64,000 nucleotides of DNA from Diacronema lutheri. Taxonomy: Eukaryota; Haptophyta; Pavlovophyceae; Pavlovales; Pavlovaceae. The stretch lies in NCBI GenBank assembly GCA_019448385.1, contig JAGTXO010000004.1, positions 868,001 through 932,000 of the forward strand. The letters are read 5' to 3'. Both the position numbers and the translations under genes were made by a program. Below are positions 58,330-64,000 of this stretch, one piece after another. Each line of letters opens with the position of its first letter. Position 1 is the first letter of the stretch. The notes beneath the pieces were generated by a model. The model was not told where the DNA came from. It worked only from the letters and a program-made list of their open reading frames with translations, and searched no databases.

Positions 58330-60760
58330 ATGGCCGCCATCGACCTGCGCGCCTTCGACGCGGCGCTCGTCAACTGCGAGATCGTGAGCACGCGGCCGGT
58401 CAAGCCGAGCGAGCAGGCGCGCACGGTCGACAAGCTGAGCTACGGGCCGTCGCGCCGCGCGCTCGCCTTCGTCTCGCCGCCCTGCGTCGTCGACTGGCCC
58501 GAGCTCACGGGCGACGGCAACTTTGGCACCATGTACGGGCCGACGGACGTCGACAAGGCGGCGTACACGGCCGGCGTGACCGACAAGGAGCTGCCGATTG
58601 AAGGCGCGCCGCTCGCGCAGATGGACGCCTACTTTGGCGCCCTGCGCGCCATCGACGATCAGCGCGTCGAGACGGTGCACGCGCGCCAGAAGGAGCTGCT
58701 CAACACGCGCGGCCTCTCGAAGGAGGAGGTGCGCGGCAAGCTCTCGCCCGCCGTCAAGCCCAAGTACGAGGACGACACGCTCGCGCACACGCGGCTGAAC
58801 ATGTCGACGCGCACGTTCACGTGGGCGGGCTCCGAGCGCGTCGTGCCGCTCGTCGACGCGCGGCGCGAACCGGTCGACGAGATCCGGCACGAGGACGTCT
58901 GCGCCATCGCCACGCAGCTCGACCGCGTCTACACGGGGCTCACGGGCTCGATGTTTGGCACCAAGTGGAACGTGTGCGGGGTCATGCTCCTGAAGCGCGC
59001 CGAGCAGCGGCCGCAGCCCGGCTCGGACGCCTTCGCCTCGTACGGCGTGCCCGCCTGGGCCGACACGTTCGACTCCACGGGGCTGTACGTGCCCGACGAG
59101 CGCGAGCGCGCGGCGGCGCTCGCGGCGGTGGCCGGTCTGCGCACGGCGCGCGCGCCGGCCGGGCCGGGCGGGCGCGAGCTCGCGCGCGCGCAGGGCTACC
59201 ATCGCGCCGAGCGGGCTGCGAGCGCGGCGGCGGCGCGCGCGGCGATGGCCGAGGGCGGCCAGCAGTGCGCGCTCCACGGCGCGGTCGTCAAATCGGCGCT
59301 GCGCGGCGTGGGCAACCGGCTGCATCTTTGCGACGCGCCGGGCGGAACGGGCAAGACGTTCGTCGAGCGCGCCATTATCGCCGCCGTGCGCGCGGATGGG
59401 CACGCGGTCGTCGTGGGCGCGTCCTCGGGCGTCGCCGCCACGCTGCTGCCCGACGGCCGCACCTTCCACTTGACCTTCAAGGTGCCCGGCGGTGCCGACT
59501 CCGACGGGCAAGCCGTTCAATGGCGTGCCGCGCTCCGAGCGCGGGCGCTCCCTGGCCGCCGCGGCGGCTGGTCGTGTGGGACGAGGCGCCGATGCAGACG
59601 CGGTGCCACCTCGACTCGCCTGATCGGTGTTTGCGCGACGTGACGGGCGTCGACGAGCGCTTCGGCGGCGAGACGCTGCTGCTCGCCGGCGACTTTCGCC
59701 AGTGCTTGCCGGTGGTGCGGCGCGGCTCGCGCGCGCAGATCGTGCGCTCCTGCCTCAAGTACTCGGCGCCGTGGCAGCACGATCGGCAGCACGCCTTGGT
59801 CGAGAACGTTCGCGCCTCGAGCGCGGCGCGCGACACGGGCGACGCGCTCGGCGCGGGCGAGTGGGCGGAGCTGCTGCGCAGCCCCGGCGACGGCGCCGTT
59901 CCCGCGGCGGTGCCGGCGGCCGGGGCCATGCCCGGCGCATTCCCGCTCGATCCCGTGCAGCTGCCCGAGGCCGTCGGCGGCGTCCCCATCCGCGTGGGCT
60001 CGGCCTACCCGACGGAGCTCGTGACGACTTTGTCCACGGCGCGACGTGTTGGACCGACGACGGCTCGCTGTGCGACCGCGCGGTGCTCTGCGCCAAGCAG
60101 ACGGACGTGGCGCGGATCAACTGGCTGGCGATCGGCCGCTTCCCGGGCGCGGCGGCGAGGTGCGCGTCGGCGGACGAGCTGGCGCGACGACGGGGCGGGC
60201 AAGCAGATTGCGCTGGCGTCGGTCGAATTCCTCGACTCGCTCGAGCACGCGCAGATGCCGCACCGCGTCCTCGACCTGAAGCCCGGGATGGTGGTGATGC
60301 TGCCGCGCAACCTCTCGCCCGGCGAGGGGCTGTGCGGCGGCACGCGGCTGATCGTGCGCGGCATGCGCGCCGGCGGCCGGCTGCTCGAGTGCGCACGCCC
60401 CGGCGCGGCCGCCGGGCGCGACAGCACCGTGCTCGTCGCGCGTGTCGACCACCACTCGCCCGACGACGGCACGTTCGCGCTTGTGCGGATGCGCCGCCAG
60501 TTCCCCGGTGCGGCCGGCGTAACGAGGCGCAGGGGCAAGCGCTCGGGTGCGCGGGCGTGTGGCTCGCCGAGCCGTGCTTCACGCACGGCCAGCTCCACGT
60601 GGCCGCTTCGCGCGTCGGGCACACGTCGCGCGTCCGCTTTGCGCTCGGCCCGGACCTCGTGACGCGCAGCGTCGTCTTCAAAGAGGTGCTCCGCGCGGTC
60701 AGCGGTGGCGAGGCGGCGGCGGCGGCGCTCGCCGCGGCCGCCGTCGCCGCCGCGCGCGAA
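58330..60760 (+). pseudogene. ssDNA-binding-like/Pif1-type helicase gene with multiple frame breaks (right copy)
   Basis: From the ATG at 58330 the frame is clean through the possible ssDNA-binding domain and Walker A (DAPGGTGKTFVE, about residue 338) to about 59505. Helicase motifs then continue but hop between frames: RLVVWDEAPM (Walker B) and LLLAGDFRQCLPVV in a second frame, a short detour into a third (60030-60190), DLKPGMVVMLPRNLSPGEG back in the second, and the final NEAQGQALGCAGVW and QLHVAASRVG in the third (from about 60525). At least four shifts without plausible introns mean a decayed gene, or local indel errors. Neighbouring genes read cleanly, which favours decay. The motif wording resembles helicases of Helitron-like and other algal mobile elements. 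A Rep nuclease domain was not seen. Confidence 0.65.
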
Positions 60761-62238
60761 TGCGCGGCGGCGGCGCGCGGTGGCGGCGGGCGCGGACGGC
60801 GCGCGCGGCGCCGGCGGCGGGCGGCGCGCTGGCGGCGGGCGCGCCGCCGGCGCGCGGTGCTGGCCAGCACCCGCCGGCGCGACGCCCGCCGCGCCGCTCG
60901 CGCCGACGCGCAGCCGTCGGGTGCTCGCCAGCACCGCGCGCCGCGCGACCGGCCCGCGTACCTGCGCGCCCTTCTAGGGCGCGCAGGGCGGCGCCAATGC
61001 GGCCGGCGCGCAGGGGCCTCACGCTGGCGCGCTGCCCGCCGCCGCGTGGGTCGCCGCTGCGCGCGTGCCGTCGGCGCTGCCGCCGCCCGGCGTCGCGCTC
61101 GCGCCGCAGCCGCAGCCGCCGCCGCCGCCGTCGCCGCCGCCTGCCGCCTGCCGGCAAGCTGGGCAAGTGCGCAGCGGCGGCGACGGCGGTGCGCGACCCG
61201 GCGAGCAGGCGGCGCGCCGCCGAGCCGGGGGCGGGCTCCGTGGGCGACGAGGCTCGCCCGCCACTCGCACTACTCGCGCGCCAAGTGCGCACAACGCGCC
61301 CCCCCCCCCCCCCCCCCCCCCCACCCCACCCCCCGATGAATTTAATGCTCATACCATGGCGTCGCGCCACGGCAGTACGCCCGTGGCCCCGGCGGCCAGC
61401 CTCGCGCCGCTACGCCGTGTCGTCGCGGCCGGCGCACACAGCGAACTGTGTTTCCGCGGCACATGCCCGGCTGCTCGCGCGCTGCAAGCTTGCCGAACTG
61501 CTCGCGCTGGAATGGCGCGTTGCGGGCGTGCCCGCGCACCGCGCGTGTGCCATGCGCGTTCCGGGAGCGCCGCGCCGCGCGCCAAAGCGGCGCGCGGCGG
61601 ACGTGCGGCCTCGGGCCGAAGAGGGGCCGGCGCGACCGGCCGCGAGGCGGGCGCAGACGCTCGGCGTGCCGGTCGATGCGTCGTCCAAATCCGCGTCGGG
61701 CGGATGCGCGCCTGGGCCGGCGCTGCGTGCAGTCGGCGGGGCCCGGCCACGCGCTCGGGCGTAACGTTCGCGCCTGTTCGGCCGAGGCGCACTCGCCGTC
61801 CCCTCGCGCCGGCAACGTGCGTGCGGGCCAGCACGCAGGCAGCGTACGATGCCACGGCAGCGGCGAGCGCGTCCCCGCCGGTGTGCCGCTCGGCGCCCCG
61901 TCACGCGCAACGTGCGCGCCGCCCGCTGCATGCGCACGCATACGCGCGCTGGCAGCGTGCGCAAAATTGCCCGGGCAAGATCGTCCCGCGCTCGCGCCGC
62001 CGACGCATCATTCCATGTGTCCGTTTCGGCATCTGCCACCATCCACCAGCCCTCGAAAGCCGGCTTGCGCGTGGGCGCCCGTCCGGTGCGAGAAGCGGCT
62101 CGCGTCCTCGCGCGGGGCGCCTCCGCGCCAGGCGCCCGGCGCGCGCTCGTCTTGCCGCGCCACCACGCTGATCTGCGCCCAACCCTCGCTCGCCAATTCC
62201 CCCGTCGTCCCTGCTGCGCAGCCCGCAACAGCGCGCGC
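60761..62238. other. GC-rich low-complexity intergenic stretch
   Basis: Ala/Arg-coding-like GC repeats (60700-61290), a C24 run (61299-61322), then sequence in which short peptides look protein-like (for example LLARCKLAELLALEWRV near 61480) but no start, stop or domain can be assigned. Nothing recognised. Confidence 0.4.
61299..61322 (+). repeat. C24 homopolymer
   Basis: 24 C followed by CACCCCACCCCCC, between the helicase gene and the USP gene. Confidence 0.9.
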
Positions 62239-63905
62239 ATGGCGCGTGCACGGCGCGGCGCCTTGAGCAAGTTTTACGTCGTCGGTCGGCAGCCTGTGGA
62301 AGACGCGTTTGACGGCCCGATGTGGCCGGTGAGAGTGCCCGGCGTGCCGCGTGGTGAGCGCCTGCACGGCTTGCCGGGCTCGGCGCGCGCCCAGCCAGCC
62401 TCCCTCCATCCCGCCGCAAACCGTGCGTGCGCACCCCGCACACCCGGCGCTGCGCGGCGCGGCGCAGGCGCGAAAAACGAGGGCAGCGCGTGCTACACGA
62501 CCGTCCTTATGCAATCGCTCTTCGCCCTGAACATGCTCCGTGCGATGCTTCGCTCCGCTTCGCGCCGTGCCAACAGCGTCGAGAGGGCGCGTTTTCGGGA
62601 CTTTGGCACGCTGATCGAGGACACCAGGGCGCCGACACGGCTGTGTCTTGTGTCCGTCATCGACGTCATCTCGGGCCGTGGCGCGCGAAGGACGCCGCAG
62701 GATGCCGCTGAGTTCTTCCGGTTGCTGCTCGGCCGAGTGCCCGGGCTCGCTGCGGCCTTTGAAGCCGACACACGCGTCGGGCCAGTGCTCGAGCAGATCG
62801 CCGTGCCTTCAGAGGCCGGCGAGGGCATCGCCGTACTCGTCAGCGTCGGCGGCGATGCGGCGCGCGCGCTTGCACACGCTCTGGGGGGCGCCGCTGGGCC
62901 GCCGCGGGATCGCCACACGAACGCGGGCCACTCGGGCGTGCTCACGCCAGCCAGCATTGCTGTCGAGGCGCCGCGCACGACGCGCGGCAATGGCTCGCAG
63001 TGCAAGAACAACCGCGCGCTCGTGTGCGCGCCGCGGCTGCTGCTCGGCGGGCGCGACCACCTCCCCGTCGCCGGCGTGGTGCACGTGGGCGAGGGGCCGA
63101 TGAGCGGGCACCTTGTCGCCATCGTGCTCCGCAACGAGGCTTGGTTTCCGTGCGACGACTACAACGTGCGGCGGCGCGCACGGTCGCTCGGTGCCGCGAC
63201 CGGCGGTCGAGCGCAGCCGCGACCGCCCCGTCCTCCCGCGCGGCACGCGCGCGTGGCCTGAAAGCTCGCGCGCGCGCCTGCCGCACGCACGCGCGTTGCC
63301 CGCGCAGATCTACAACGTGCCTGAGTCCGACGCGCTGGCGTGGGCAAGTGGTGCGAGCATGCTCGTTCACAGCCGGCTCGACGTGGAGCCGTTGGACCCG
63401 GCGCTGGGCTCAGCGTCACCGCCGTCGGCCGCATCGCCTGCGTGGCCGAGCTCGGAGCCCGACGCGCCGACCTTGCCGGCAGCCTGGCCGCGGGTGCGGC
63501 AGATGGCAGCGGTGCCAACAGATGCGACGATCGGCATCGCGGAGACGGCTGCAGACATCTCTACGGCGGCGATCGGCCCAGCTGCGTGCGAGGCCCGCCA
63601 AGTTGTCTCCGTGACGCGCGCATTGCCAACAGCGGTGAGTGCGTCCTCGTCTCCGGCGGCCGCTGTGCCCCCCCCCCCCCCCCCCCCCACACACACACAC
63701 AACTCTCCCTACCTTCTTCCTCCTTTCGCACCTCGCACGCGCACGCCGTCCGCTGTCCGCTGTCCGCGGCCCAAATTGCCTTGCGGAAGCCGAGCAGGCA
63801 GAGCCCTGCTTGGATGGCTCCAGCGCGCATCTTGTGGATGGCGACGCTGTGGGCGAGCACGGACGCTCAAATGTGACCAGTGGCGCGCACGTGCACGTGC
63901 GCTAA
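62239..63905 (+). CDS. USP-type ubiquitin-specific protease
   Basis: Three exons with exact phase, 62239-63165, 63308-63634 and 63798-63905, 453 residues. A cysteine protease that removes ubiquitin. Cys box: NEGSACYTTVLMQSLF (about residue 82), matching the N-x-G-x-x-C-Y pattern. TPQDAAEFFRLLL follows, as in most USPs. The His box is GPMSGHLVAIVLRNEAWFPC then DDYN, interrupted by intron 1. The final strand is DALAWASGASMLVHSRLD. The catalytic core is short because the zinc-ribbon finger region is largely absent. Donors are GTGCGG and GTGAGT. Intron 2 holds C21 and an AC repeat. The start is uncertain because the frame is open upstream; this Met is the last before the conserved part. Confidence 0.75.
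63668..63702 (+). repeat. C21 plus (AC)n tract in USP intron 2
   Basis: 21 C followed by about six AC units inside the 163-bp intron 63635-63797, about 100 bp upstream of its acceptor. Confidence 0.9.
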
Positions 63906-64000
63906 CTGGACGTCGAGCGTGTGCGCCTTGTCCGCACGTGTGCACTCACGTGCGTCTGCGGCGATCTGCCCGGCGTAGTAGTCCGCGCGCGCGGGAGCCG
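63867..64000 (-). CDS. Possible C-terminal end of a gene entering from the right
   Basis: Reading - from the window edge, about 43 codons (ADYYAGQIAADARECTRADK, then HTLDVQLAHVHVRATGHI) end in TGA at 63869-63867. The composition looks like real protein rather than an antisense shadow. If true it overlaps the end of the USP gene tail to tail. A good donor sequence (GTGAGT) inside it leaves an intron possible. Confidence 0.3.
   Translation of the reverse strand, partial: APARADYYAGQIAADARECTRADKAHTLDVQLAHVHVRATGHI

Larger units (their letters stand above)
54889..59356. repeat. Right arm of large inverted repeat
   Basis: This is the reverse complement of 1-4468, with only scattered single-base differences (for example an Asn/Ile codon change in the decayed gene near 3462/55895). 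The arm continues without a break into the helicase gene, so its outer limit cannot be seen because the left partner runs off the window. About 50.4 kb separates the two arms. Such high identity implies a recent duplication, ongoing gene conversion, or an assembly fold-back. Confidence 0.97.

Noticed and set aside
59500-60530. Programmed frameshifting in the helicase gene
   Set aside because: Too many shifts in both directions and no slippery site plus pseudoknot pattern; decay or indel error is simpler.
58330-60760. Helitron Rep-helicase
   Set aside because: The helicase wording fits, but no rolling-circle Rep motif, no CTRR terminus and no hairpin end was found in the visible sequence, so the element class is left open.

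Overview
The window reads as compact nuclear DNA from a very GC-rich single-celled eukaryote. There are spliced GT-AG introns (mostly 70-310 bp, donors usually GTGCGY or GTGAGY), typically eukaryotic genes (ASPM, NOP9, NOL11, LIG4, a GRIP-domain golgin, a polycystin-like channel, a USP deubiquitinase) and no bacterial operons. A marine microalga, possibly a haptophyte, fits the GC content and the retroelement type, but that is inference.

Layout. Positions 1-4468 and 54889-59356 are near-identical arms of a large inverted repeat. The left arm is cut by the window edge. Each arm carries a gene that joins a possible ssDNA-binding domain to a Pif1-type helicase, a small membrane-protein reading frame, two fold-back MITE-like elements in opposite orientation, and a decayed gene of unknown function followed by a conserved promoter-like module (CCAAT, 16-18 bp palindrome, TATATA). 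A diverged third copy of the decayed gene plus module lies at 24061-26330. Between the arms are about 50 kb of single-copy genes: ASPM (4709-12496, +), an atypical dual-specificity phosphatase (-), a GRIP golgin (+), NOP9 (-), a DEDDy exonuclease/YbaK/Mut7-C fusion (+), the repeat unit with an inserted CDT2/DTL fragment, a nucleoside hydrolase-membrane-TIR-like protein (+), an unknown gene (-), NOL11 (+), a membrane-anchored coiled-coil protein (+), LIG4 (-), a polycystin-like channel (+), a GT8-like glycosyltransferase (-), an F-box/SPRY-like protein (-) and a PDZ protein (+). Three retroelement copies (48243-54889) then lead into the right arm. The window closes with the rest of the helicase gene and a three-exon USP deubiquitinase.

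How it works together. Genes sit head to head across 75-130 bp, often with a TTTT-N(0-3)-AAAA core in the shared promoter, and tail to tail with almost no spacer (ASPM and the phosphatase are about 9 bp apart). The unique genes are housekeeping in character: spindle, Golgi, ribosome biogenesis, NHEJ, ubiquitin. NOP9 and NOL11 both serve small-subunit rRNA maturation. The repeat arms and retroelements form a separate mobile layer. It includes a reverse transcriptase with a C-terminal PD-(D/E)XK-like motif, whose 3' ends repeatedly abut TATA-like sequences and coincide with the inner ends of the inverted repeat.

Exon boundaries were placed by reading splice sites and checking phase. They are well supported for the golgin, NOL11, polycystin, PDZ, USP and the first three ASPM introns, and uncertain at the ASPM C-terminus and in the helicase gene.
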